Positions 1-6,568 of a stretch of DNA of 6,825 nucleotides are shown here, piece after piece. The stretch is taken from contig VBDM01000041.1 in NCBI GenBank assembly GCA_005881355.1, positions 1 to 6,825 of the forward strand, read 5' to 3'. Below the pieces are notes generated by a model. It ran no database searches. It worked only from the letters and a program-made list of their open reading frames with translations, and was not told the DNA's origin. This DNA is from Betaproteobacteria bacterium. GTDB lineage: Bacteria > Pseudomonadota > Gammaproteobacteria > Burkholderiales > SG8-39. Position 1 is the first letter of the stretch; every line of letters begins with the position of its first letter. Made by a program: the position numbers and the translations under genes.

Positions 1-1120
<1,120 letters not shown>

Positions 1121-1163
1121 GCTTGGTCCTTTAGCTCCTCATGCCGTTCTTCGAATTCATTCG

Positions 1164-1700
1164 TCAGCTCTTCAGCGCGGCGGCCATGTCTTCGAGCTGG
1201 CCGCGCACCGAGCAGTCGATCACCTCGTCGCCGGCCGTGATGCGCACGCCCCCGATCAGCTCCTTGTCCAGGGTGACGTGCGGCTGGACCCTGCGCTTCA
1301 GGCGCCGCGAGATGTCCGCGACGAGGCCGGTGATCTGCGCGTTGTCCAGCTGGAAGGCGGTGCGGATCTCGGCTTCGACCACGCCCTCGCGCTCGTTCTT
1401 GAGCCCGATGAACTGCCCGTGGATCTCGGGCAGCAGCTCGAGACGGCCGTTCTCGATCAGCACGCGCACGAGGTTGCGCGCGTCGGCGGGGAAATCCTCG
1501 TTGCACAGCGCCATGAACAGGTCGTAGAGCTGCCTCGCGCCGAGATTGGGATTCGAGATGCACGCGCGCATGTCCGGATGCACGGCGATCTGCGCCATGG
1601 CCGCGAGCATTTCCTGCCACTTGGCGAGCATGGCCGCTTTATCGGCGAGGCCGAATACGGCTTCGGCGTAGGGTCTGGCGACGGTCGCTGTTTCAGCCAT
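1164..1700 (-). CDS. atpH: ATP synthase F1 subunit delta
   Basis: Delta subunit (OSCP homologue), which sits on top of the F1 head and ties it to the b-subunit stator stalk. The 178-residue product matches the usual bacterial length of about 177-180. It opens with the family-typical AETATVARPYAEAVFGLA segment and forms the expected helical N-terminal domain to about residue 105. The C-terminal part has the conserved pattern around LDKELIGGVRITAGDEVIDCSVRGQL (about 143-168; the G-G-x-x-I core is at 149-153). The ATG at 1700 fits the family start, but no convincing Shine-Dalgarno precedes it: the bases upstream read GTGAAATAGCTC. A strong hairpin ends 15 nt before the start. The gene lies 78 nt after atpF, the widest gap in the atp part of the window, so its translation may depend on local RNA structure or upstream ribosomes (inference). 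Confidence 0.97.
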   Translation of the reverse strand: MAETATVARPYAEAVFGLADKAAMLAKWQEMLAAMAQIAVHPDMRACISNPNLGARQLYDLFMALCNEDFPADARNLVRVLIENGRLELLPEIHGQFIGLKNEREGVVEAEIRTAFQLDNAQITGLVADISRRLKRRVQPHVTLDKELIGGVRITAGDEVIDCSVRGQLEDMAAALKS

Positions 1701-1715
1701 GAGCTATTTCACGAT

Positions 1716-1737
1716 AAAAGGGGGCACACCCCCTTTT
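1716..1737. repeat. Perfect 9-bp hairpin between atpF and atpH
   Basis: AAAAGGGGG at 1716-1724 and CCCCCTTTT at 1729-1737 pair perfectly around a four-base loop. On the transcribed strand the stem has an A-tract before and a T-tract after a five-G:C core, the layout of an intrinsic terminator and symmetrical on both strands. The T-tract is only four bases, then continues ATCG. Because it lies inside the atp operon, full termination is unlikely. Partial attenuation, RNA processing or control of atpH translation are alternatives. It is not annotated as a terminator for that reason. Confidence 0.8.
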
Positions 1738-1778
1738 GATCCCCGAAATTTGCGCGTTCCGCGATCCATATCGATGCT

Positions 1779-2249
1779 CTAGATCTCCCGCTTGAGCTGG
1801 CCGAGCAGGTCGGCGTGGGTCTGGGCGTTCACTTCGCGGCGCAGGATCTTCTCGGCGCCGGCGACGGCGAGCGCCGCGACCTGCTCGCGCAGCGTCTCCT
1901 TGGCGCGGGCGACCTGCTGGTCGATGTCGGCCCTGGCCGCGGCGAGGATGCGGTCGGCCTCCGCCCTCGCGGCCGCCTTCGCCTCGTCCAGCATCTGGGC
2001 GTCGCGCTTTTCCGCCGAGCCGATGATCTCGCCGACGCGCTCGCGCGCCTTCGCGAGCTCTTCGCCGGCGCGTTTGCCCGCCGCCTCCAGCTCCTGCTTG
2101 CCGCGCTCGCCCGCCGCCAGGCCGTCGGCGATCTGCTTCTGGCGCTCTTCGATCTTGCGCATCAGCACCGGCCAGATGAATTTGGCCGTGAGCCAAATGA
2201 AAAGCGCGAAGGCGAGGGCCTGCGCGATCAGAGTCAGGTTGATGTTCAT
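1779..2249 (-). CDS. atpF: ATP synthase Fo subunit b
   Basis: Subunit b of the peripheral stalk, a membrane-anchored dimer that keeps F1 from rotating with the rotor. The 156-residue product has exactly the length of the E. coli protein. Residues 5-28 or so form the single N-terminal membrane helix, starting MNINLTLIAQALAFALFIWL. A long charged, Ala/Glu/Lys/Arg-rich coiled coil follows to about residue 125, with the dimerisation region rich in small residues. The C-terminal delta-binding part ends in GQLKREI. The frame stays open upstream into atpE, but ATG 2249 is chosen because MNIN is the normal family start and gives the right length. Its Shine-Dalgarno is weak and overlaps a 12-nt palindrome. 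Only one b-type gene is seen, with no b' duplicate, as usual for non-photosynthetic proteobacteria. Confidence 0.97.
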   Translation of the reverse strand: MNINLTLIAQALAFALFIWLTAKFIWPVLMRKIEERQKQIADGLAAGERGKQELEAAGKRAGEELAKARERVGEIIGSAEKRDAQMLDEAKAAARAEADRILAAARADIDQQVARAKETLREQVAALAVAGAEKILRREVNAQTHADLLGQLKREI

Positions 2250-2250
2250 G

Positions 2251-2262
2251 CGAAGATCTTCG
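2251..2262. repeat. 12-nt palindrome at the atpF ribosome-binding region
   Basis: CGAAGATCTTCG is self-complementary over all 12 bases and lies one base before the atpF start codon. It contains the only purine-rich stretch that could serve as the Shine-Dalgarno (CGAAGA on the minus strand). Folding would put that stretch in a very small hairpin, so the effect on translation is uncertain and coincidence is possible. Confidence 0.4.
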
Positions 2263-2281
2263 ACGCAGCGCCTTGCCCGTC

Positions 2282-2557
2282 CTAGCTGCCCAGCGCGCCG
2301 AGCAGCGGGTTGGCGAAGGCGAAGAACATGCCTATTCCCAGACCGATGATGAAAGAGGCGTCGATCAGGCCGAGGAGCAGGAACACCTTGACCTGCAGCG
2401 CAGGGATCATCTCCGGCTGGCGCGCCGCGCCCTCGAGGAAGCGGCTGCACATGATGCCCACCCCGACGCAGGCGCCCAATGCACCGAGCCCGACCATGAG
2501 GCCGATGCCGACGCCGGTATAGGCCTGGATCAGCGCGACGAGTTGTAGTTTTTCCAT
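2282..2557 (-). CDS. atpE: ATP synthase Fo subunit c (proteolipid)
   Basis: Subunit c forms the rotating membrane ring that carries protons. The 91 residues make two membrane helices, about 9-40 and 54-83. They are joined by the polar loop R46-Q47-P48, which contacts gamma and epsilon. The ion-carrying carboxylate is D66 in GLIDASF. The residues around it, and A29 on helix 1, match proton-type rings and lack the Gln and the Glu-Ser/Thr set of sodium-binding rings, so proton coupling is inferred. Helix 1 shows the tight-packing glycine repeat GLGALGACVGVG. The product is some 12 residues longer than E. coli c, with extra residues at both ends, as in many relatives. The ATG has the clearest Shine-Dalgarno in this operon (AAAGGGA at 2564-2570, six bases away), which suits the most abundant subunit. 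It lies 29 nt after atpB. Confidence 0.98.
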   Translation of the reverse strand: MEKLQLVALIQAYTGVGIGLMVGLGALGACVGVGIMCSRFLEGAARQPEMIPALQVKVFLLLGLIDASFIIGLGIGMFFAFANPLLGALGS

Positions 2558-2586
2558 TGTGGTTCCCTTTCTAGAACGTCAGTTGG

Positions 2587-3390
2587 TCAGTGGCTTTCGT
2601 GGGCCATCGAAATGTAGACGATCGTCAGCATCATGAATATATACGCCTGCAGCAGGACGATCAGGATGTGGAATCCCGCCCAGATCACGCCGAGAGGCAC
2701 GGCGAAGACGGTGCCCCAGTACCCGGCCGCTGCCATCATCCACAAGAGCAGAAAGATGATCTCGCCCGCGTACATGTTGCCGAAGAGCCGCAGCGAGTGC
2801 GACAGGGGCTTCGAAATGTACTCGACCAGGTTGAACAGGAGATTCGGCAGCCACAGCAGCACGTTCGAGCCGAAGGGCGTGCAGAACAGCTCGTGGATCC
2901 AGCCGCCGAGGCCCTTCACCGCGATCGAGAAATAGATCATGAGCAGCCACACCGAGAGCGCGAGCGCGAAGGTCGTGTTGACGTCGGCGGTGGGAACGAA
3001 GCGGAATCCGTGCGGCGCAAAAAAATGCGTGACCCACCCCAGGATGTCCACCGGCAGGAAGTCCATGGCGTTCATGAGCAGCACCCACAGGCCCACCGTG
3101 AGGGCCGTGGGCGCGATGAACCTGCGGTCGCCGTGGAAGATGTCCTTCGCCTGATTGTCGACGAATTCGCAGAGGATCTCGACGAAGGCCTGGCGCTTGC
3201 CGGGAACGCCGGAGGTCGCCCCGCGCACCACCCACCAGAGAAAACCCAGACTGAAGACGCCGAGCAGCGCCGCGGTCACCAGCGAATCCACGTTCAGCGT
3301 CCAGAACGAGCTCTCGCCCACCGGGTGCTGAAGGAACGTCAGATGGTGGCCGATGTAGGAGCTCGGCGTCATTGCTTGCTCGGCGGCCAT
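2587..3390 (-). CDS. atpB: ATP synthase Fo subunit a
   Basis: Subunit a provides the two proton half-channels beside the c ring. The 267-residue membrane protein starts MAAEQAMTPSSYIGHHLTFL, closely matching the proteobacterial N-terminus, which supports ATG 3390 over the later Met7. The essential arginine is R201 in SLRLFGNMYAGE, equivalent to E. coli R210. E210, H241 and Q248 stand where E. coli E219, H245 and Q252 are found. Membrane segments are seen near 36-57, 95-115, 138-158, 176-195, 206-226 and 231-260. The C-terminus IFMMLTIVYISMAHESH is typical. It lies 22 nt downstream of atpI and 29 nt before atpE. All key residues for proton translocation are intact, so this should be a working copy. 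Confidence 0.98.
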   Translation of the reverse strand: MAAEQAMTPSSYIGHHLTFLQHPVGESSFWTLNVDSLVTAALLGVFSLGFLWWVVRGATSGVPGKRQAFVEILCEFVDNQAKDIFHGDRRFIAPTALTVGLWVLLMNAMDFLPVDILGWVTHFFAPHGFRFVPTADVNTTFALALSVWLLMIYFSIAVKGLGGWIHELFCTPFGSNVLLWLPNLLFNLVEYISKPLSHSLRLFGNMYAGEIIFLLLWMMAAAGYWGTVFAVPLGVIWAGFHILIVLLQAYIFMMLTIVYISMAHESH

Positions 3391-3412
3391 TGCGGGAAGC
3401 TCTTCGTGAATC

Positions 3413-3769
3413 CTACTTTTCGCGAACCAATACTGCCATGGTGAAAATCAGGACCGTGGCGATGAAAGTGCCGATCAGCCCGATCGCGACGACGTCCCTG
3501 TACGTCGCCAGCGCGATCCACAAGAGGAGAACCATGAGGACCACCTTGACGGCCTCCGCCCTCAATACGGTATACAGCGCCTCCCCCGCGGATCTCGATT
3601 TGCTTCGTGCAGCCAGCGCCGCAAAAGCCAGCCCGGAAACGATTCCTATCGTCCCGCCCAACGCAGCGGAGACCGCGCCGTGTAGTCCGGCGAGCCAGGC
3701 CGAGAGCAGCGTTGCAGCCGCGGTGCACAGTACTTGCAGCCCGATTATCGGGCGGAAAATGCGCCACAC
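3413..3769 (-). CDS. atpI: ATP synthase subunit I (AtpI family membrane protein)
   Basis: A small hydrophobic protein encoded first in the atp operon. AtpI proteins are reported to help c-ring assembly or stability and are usually not part of the finished enzyme. The 118 residues give four membrane helices at about 7-27, 32-53, 72-90 and 93-113. The loop between helices 2 and 3 is basic (AARSKSRSAGEALY), and a conserved-looking E72/K75 pair opens helix 3. AtpI sequences diverge quickly, so the call rests on length, topology and position directly before atpB. The start is GTG at 3769, since no in-frame ATG lies close by. The purine-rich GGGGTGGGGA just upstream is a poorly spaced ribosome site, so the exact start is less certain than the gene. 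The putative promoter lies about 30-60 nt upstream. Confidence 0.9.
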   Translation of the reverse strand: MWRIFRPIIGLQVLCTAAATLLSAWLAGLHGAVSAALGGTIGIVSGLAFAALAARSKSRSAGEALYTVLRAEAVKVVLMVLLLWIALATYRDVVAIGLIGTFIATVLIFTMAVLVREK

Positions 3770-3798
3770 TCCCCACCCCGCCGCTGCAAAACCTGGGA

Positions 3799-3828
3799 AT
3801 CTTAAGGGGAAACCGACTGACCCGTCAA
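3799..3828 (-). promoter_or_regulatory. Candidate sigma70 promoter of the atp operon
   Basis: Reading the minus strand, TTGACG (3828-3823, five of six consensus bases) is followed after 18 nt by TAAGAT (3804-3799, four of six, including the key first T, A2, A5 and last T). Transcription would start near 3792, leaving a leader of roughly 20-25 nt before the GTG of atpI. The boxes fill most of the 64-nt gap between the oxygenase gene stop and atpI, where a promoter for the six visible atp genes would be expected. The assignment is by eye only. Confidence 0.6.
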
Positions 3829-3833
3829 AGTCC

Positions 3834-4328
3834 TTATATAGGATAGACCAGCGACTCGGGCGGAACGTCCGAGTCGAGCACGCAGAGCTTCTCCCTGAAG
3901 TTCAGCCGCTTGCCCGAGATGGCGATGCGGTCGTCGTAGCAGCCCGAGACGAAATATTCCGTGCGCCGCTCCGGGAAGGTGCGCAGGATCTGGAAATTCG
4001 CCTGCACGCGCAGCTCCTCGTCGGAGGCCGCCTGGATGCGGAAGTTGGAGACGATGTGGCGCTGCACGTGCGGCTCGTAGTCCTCCGACTGGCCGATCGC
4101 GGCGATGCGGTCGCGCAGCGAGGTCTTGGTGGACAGGGACACGAGATCGTCGTCCGGGCCCATGCGCAGGTTGCGGCGCGTCGCGACGCGGTAGGTGCAC
4201 GCGTCCACGAAAAACTCCGGCCACTGCTGGAGCCGGCCGCCGTCGAGGCACTCGGCGTAACGGAAGTAGAACTCCTGCACCTCGAGCCGCAGCTCGGCGG
4301 CGAGTATGGTTTTTTCCGTGACGGGCAT
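3834..4328 (-). CDS. Aromatic-ring-hydroxylating dioxygenase beta (small) subunit
   Basis: Small subunit of a Rieske non-haem iron ring-hydroxylating oxygenase. It has the SnoaL/NTF2-like cone fold, which supports the alpha3beta3 assembly and has no metal site of its own. The 164 residues fit the family (about 160-190). Recognisable parts are the first helix EVQEFYFRYAECLDGGRLQQ, then WPEFFVDACTYRV at about 34-46. The LRDRIAAI...YEPHVQRHIVSNFRI block follows at about 68-97, and then a YFVSGCYDDRI strand. The C-terminus VPPESLVYPI is very typical. It resembles, from memory, small subunits of the salicylate 5-hydroxylase type, but that is not proven. ATG 4328 is chosen because GGAGAG precedes it. 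An alternative ATG at 4382 overlaps the FAH stop as ATGA and would add 18 residues. No alpha subunit is in the window, so the partner must be encoded elsewhere, probably upstream. Confidence 0.85.
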   Translation of the reverse strand: MPVTEKTILAAELRLEVQEFYFRYAECLDGGRLQQWPEFFVDACTYRVATRRNLRMGPDDDLVSLSTKTSLRDRIAAIGQSEDYEPHVQRHIVSNFRIQAASDEELRVQANFQILRTFPERRTEYFVSGCYDDRIAISGKRLNFREKLCVLDSDVPPESLVYPI

Positions 4329-4331
4329 GGG

Positions 4332-4337
4332 CTCTCC
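4332..4337 (-). promoter_or_regulatory. Shine-Dalgarno supporting the 4328 start of the oxygenase beta subunit
   Basis: GGAGAG lies three bases before ATG 4328 (GGAG itself five bases before) and is the only good ribosome site in this gene start region. The upstream in-frame ATG at 4382 has no comparable site but could be read by translational coupling through its ATGA overlap with the FAH stop codon. Confidence 0.55.
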
Positions 4338-4378
4338 AGTCTGTCCGACATAGGCGACGGCGGCGCGGTTGCGGCCGG

Positions 4379-5248
4379 TCATGAGTACGCCGGTGCGATC
4401 CGGATATCCCCTTCGCCGACTCCCTGGACGTACGCGTGCAGCGTATCGCCCGGCTTCACCGGGCTCACGCCCGCGGGCGTGCCGGTCATGATGACGTCTC
4501 CCGGGTGGAGCGTGTACATCGCCGAGCCGAACTCGATCAGCCGCTCGACATTGTAGACGAGGTATTTCGTGTTCGAATCCTGCTTCACCTCCCCGTTCAC
4601 CCTGATCGAGAGATCGAGGTTGTTCGGGTCGGCGATCTCGTCCGCGGTCACGAGCCACGGCCCGAGGACGCTGTAGGTGTCGATCGACTTCCTGAAGCAC
4701 TGCAGCTCGGGCCCCCGGACGGTCATGTCCAGGCCGATCGAATAGGCGCACACGTATTCGAGCGCCTTTTCCTTCGGGATCCTGCTGCCGCGCCTGCCGA
4801 TCACGAGCGCGAGCTCGACCTCGTGGTCGTTGCGCCGGTCGGGCCAGCGCAGCCGGATCTGCTCGCCGAAGCCGATCAGCGAGGAATTCGCCTTGAGGAA
4901 AAGGCCCCACTCGCCTATGCCCCTCTGGATGTTGGTGCGGCCCTGCGCGATGCCCGGGTCCTTGATCGATTCGGCGATGTGGTCGTCGTAGTTGATCGGC
5001 GCCCCGATGATCTTCGAGGGATTGGGAACGGGGGAAAGGAGCCTCACTTTCGCGATCGGCCTTTTCTTCGCTTTGGGGGCGAGCTTCTTCGCCGCGGCGA
5101 TCACGCGCTTGAGGTTCGCGATCAGCGGATCGCCCTGGGCGATCGGCCAGCGCTGCTCCGGGATCACCGAGAGCGCCTTGGTCACATCCAGCACCTCGCC
5201 GCCCTCCACGATGCCTAGGCGGTTGTTGTCGAAGCGGCAGAGTCTCAC
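4379..5248 (-). CDS. Fumarylacetoacetate hydrolase (FAH) superfamily protein
   Basis: A metal-dependent enzyme of the FAH superfamily, whose members hydrolyse, isomerise or decarboxylate ring-opened 2,4-diketo or 2-hydroxydienoic acids at the end of aromatic catabolism. The 289-residue protein has a short N-terminal domain (1-70) and the catalytic domain (about 75-289). Visible motifs are N86-Y87-x-x-H90-x-x-E93, the catalytic His/Glu lid of FAHD-type enzymes, and E143-x-E145 and D174, the metal ligands. Also seen are K187 and TGTPAGV at 255-261. The start is GTG 5248: an in-frame TGA lies close upstream and no alternative start is left between. Its stop overlaps a possible start of the oxygenase beta gene. 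Fumarylpyruvate hydrolase would fit a gentisate route, but 2-hydroxyhepta-2,4-dienedioate isomerase and acylpyruvase roles fit the motifs equally well. Confidence 0.9.
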   Translation of the reverse strand: MRLCRFDNNRLGIVEGGEVLDVTKALSVIPEQRWPIAQGDPLIANLKRVIAAAKKLAPKAKKRPIAKVRLLSPVPNPSKIIGAPINYDDHIAESIKDPGIAQGRTNIQRGIGEWGLFLKANSSLIGFGEQIRLRWPDRRNDHEVELALVIGRRGSRIPKEKALEYVCAYSIGLDMTVRGPELQCFRKSIDTYSVLGPWLVTADEIADPNNLDLSIRVNGEVKQDSNTKYLVYNVERLIEFGSAMYTLHPGDVIMTGTPAGVSPVKPGDTLHAYVQGVGEGDIRIAPAYS

Positions 5249-5270
5249 GTTCTTCTCATCTTGTTCTCAC

Positions 5271-5313
5271 AGGCTGTTTCAGGAGTCCTGATTCGGGAGC
5301 CCTGAAACAGCCT
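5271..5313. repeat. 13-bp perfect inverted repeat (stem-loop) before the FAH gene
   Basis: AGGCTGTTTCAGG at 5271-5283 is exactly complementary to CCTGAAACAGCCT at 5301-5313. Inside the 17-nt spacer, after two mismatched positions, 5286-5289 can pair again with 5295-5298 (one pair is T-G). The full hairpin would be about 17 bp with a five-base loop. Neither strand has a T-run after the stem, so a classical intrinsic terminator is unlikely. The hairpin ends 22 nt before the GTG of the FAH gene. It could be a processing or mRNA-stabilising site, an operator, or a copy of a dispersed palindromic repeat. Confidence 0.85.
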
Positions 5314-5320
5314 CAAATTT

Positions 5321-5342
5321 AGGGGAGTATGAGGGGAGGTAT
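5321..5342. repeat. Short imperfect tandem repeat AGGGGAGTAT / AGGGGAGGTAT
   Basis: Two near-identical G-rich units, 5321-5330 and 5332-5342, lie one base apart just after the monooxygenase stop codon and next to the inverted repeat. The second unit has one extra G. The spacing of about one helical turn would suit a protein binding site, but the function is unknown and this could be chance. Confidence 0.5.
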
Positions 5343-5359
5343 CCCATCATCGTAAATAC

Positions 5360-6568
5360 CTAGAGCGTCGGGTTGTTCACCTCGCCGCCCAGGGCGGCGA
5401 GGCCCCAGGCGGAGGCCTGCGCGTCCAAGCTGAAGCTGATGTGGCCGGCGAGCGAGTGCGCGTCGCGGAAGATGCGCTCCAGCGGGTAGGACTCGTAGAT
5501 GCCGTTCGCGCCCGCCATGGCGTGGAGGATGTCCACCGCCTCGGTGCAGAGGCCGACCGCGTACGCGAGATTGCGCTTGAAGCCGAGCTTCCTCAGCGTG
5601 GCGGCCGCGGCCTTGCGCTTTGCGATCTCCTGACCTTCGATCGCGTCGTTGCGCAGGATAAGACGCGCCGCGTCGATCTTCGCGCCGGCGGCGCCTATCC
5701 TCAGCTGCACCGCCTGGAAGTCGCGCATCTTCATGCCGGTATAGTTGGTGCTGCGCTCCTTGACGGCGTCGATCGTGAGATCGAGCGCGGCTTGCGCATT
5801 GCCCACGGCGCAGGCGCCGATGCCGTGCCCGAGCAGCGGATTGGCGGGCACCTGGTAGCACGGGTTCCTGTTCGTGCGGGCGCCGGGAAAACGGTCCCCG
5901 CCGCGCGTGTCGTACATGCACAGCGCCTTGTATTCGGGAACGAAAACATCCTTCGCGACCACGGTCATGCTGCCGGTCGAGCGCAGGCCGAGCACCTGCC
6001 AGTCGTCGACGATCTCGTACTGGGACTTGTGCAGCAGGCACATGCGGTGGTCGACGACGCGCTCGCCGTCTTTCACGGTGACGGCGAGCATGTTCCAGTC
6101 GGCGACGTTGACGCAGCTGGAGAAATTCCACCTGCCGCCGACGACGAAGCCGCCTTCGGCCTTCCTGCCGCGCCCCTGTGGAAACGCGATCCCCGAGGCG
6201 ATCAGCGCGTCGGGGTCCGCGCCCCAGACTTCTTCCTGCGCGCGCTCGTCGTACAGCGCGAGCATCCAGTGGTGGACCTGGAGGTTCGCGAAGTTCCAGC
6301 CGGTCGAGGCGCAGCCGCGCGCGAGCTCCAGGGGAAAGTCCACGTACGCGATGAAGTCGTACTCCATGCCGCCCCAGCGCCCGGGCTGGAGGGTGCGCAA
6401 GAGGCCGCTCGCGTGCAGGTCGGCGATCGTCTCGGCGGGCATGACGCGGGCTTCCTCGGCACGCGCTGCGCGCTCGCGCAAGGCGGGCACCAGGTCGCGC
6501 GCGCGCTTGAGCGCCTCCTCGTAGGAGACGCCGGCGAAGCTGCGCGCGCCCTTGTCGGGGGCGTTCAT
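5360..6568 (-). CDS. Flavin-dependent monooxygenase, acyl-CoA dehydrogenase fold (HsaA / HpaH-C2-like)
   Basis: Oxygenase component of a two-component (group D) flavin monooxygenase that uses reduced flavin from a separate reductase to hydroxylate an aromatic ring. The 402 residues match the family length of about 390-420. The N-terminal helical domain carries PGRWGGMEYDF (62-72) and CASTGWNFANLQVHHW (86-101). The beta domain has GGRWNFSSCVNVADW (144-158) and the hallmark DDWQVLGLRSTGSMTVVAKD (188-207). The C-terminal helical bundle ends in YPLERIFRDAHSLAGHISFS (361-380), with H371 and H376 near the expected catalytic histidine. The acyl-CoA dehydrogenase catalytic Glu and CoA context are not evident, so hydroxylation rather than CoA-ester oxidation is favoured. 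The ATG overlaps the preceding VOC stop by one base (TAATG), implying translational coupling. The substrate is unknown and no reductase is in the window. Confidence 0.85.
   Translation of the reverse strand: MNAPDKGARSFAGVSYEEALKRARDLVPALRERAARAEEARVMPAETIADLHASGLLRTLQPGRWGGMEYDFIAYVDFPLELARGCASTGWNFANLQVHHWMLALYDERAQEEVWGADPDALIASGIAFPQGRGRKAEGGFVVGGRWNFSSCVNVADWNMLAVTVKDGERVVDHRMCLLHKSQYEIVDDWQVLGLRSTGSMTVVAKDVFVPEYKALCMYDTRGGDRFPGARTNRNPCYQVPANPLLGHGIGACAVGNAQAALDLTIDAVKERSTNYTGMKMRDFQAVQLRIGAAGAKIDAARLILRNDAIEGQEIAKRKAAAATLRKLGFKRNLAYAVGLCTEAVDILHAMAGANGIYESYPLERIFRDAHSLAGHISFSLDAQASAWGLAALGGEVNNPTL

Noticed and set aside
1716..1737. Intrinsic terminator ending the transcript after atpF
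   Set aside because: The T-run is only four bases and belongs to the stem, and atpH and atpA continue the same operon, so complete termination is implausible; kept as a hairpin only.
2590..3444. Plus-strand open frame of 284 codons opposite atpB
   Set aside because: The product is rich in charged and histidine residues, as expected from reading membrane-protein codons backwards; atpB is certain on the other strand.
3372..4556. Plus-strand open frame of 394 codons across atpI, the oxygenase gene and part of the FAH gene
   Set aside because: It spans several well-supported minus-strand genes and a promoter region and shows no domain; a coding shadow.
5360..6568. Acyl-CoA dehydrogenase as the function of the flavoprotein
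   Set aside because: The fold is shared, but the DDWQVLGLRSTGS pattern, the histidine-bearing C-terminus and the catabolic neighbours fit HsaA/HpaH-C2-type monooxygenases better.
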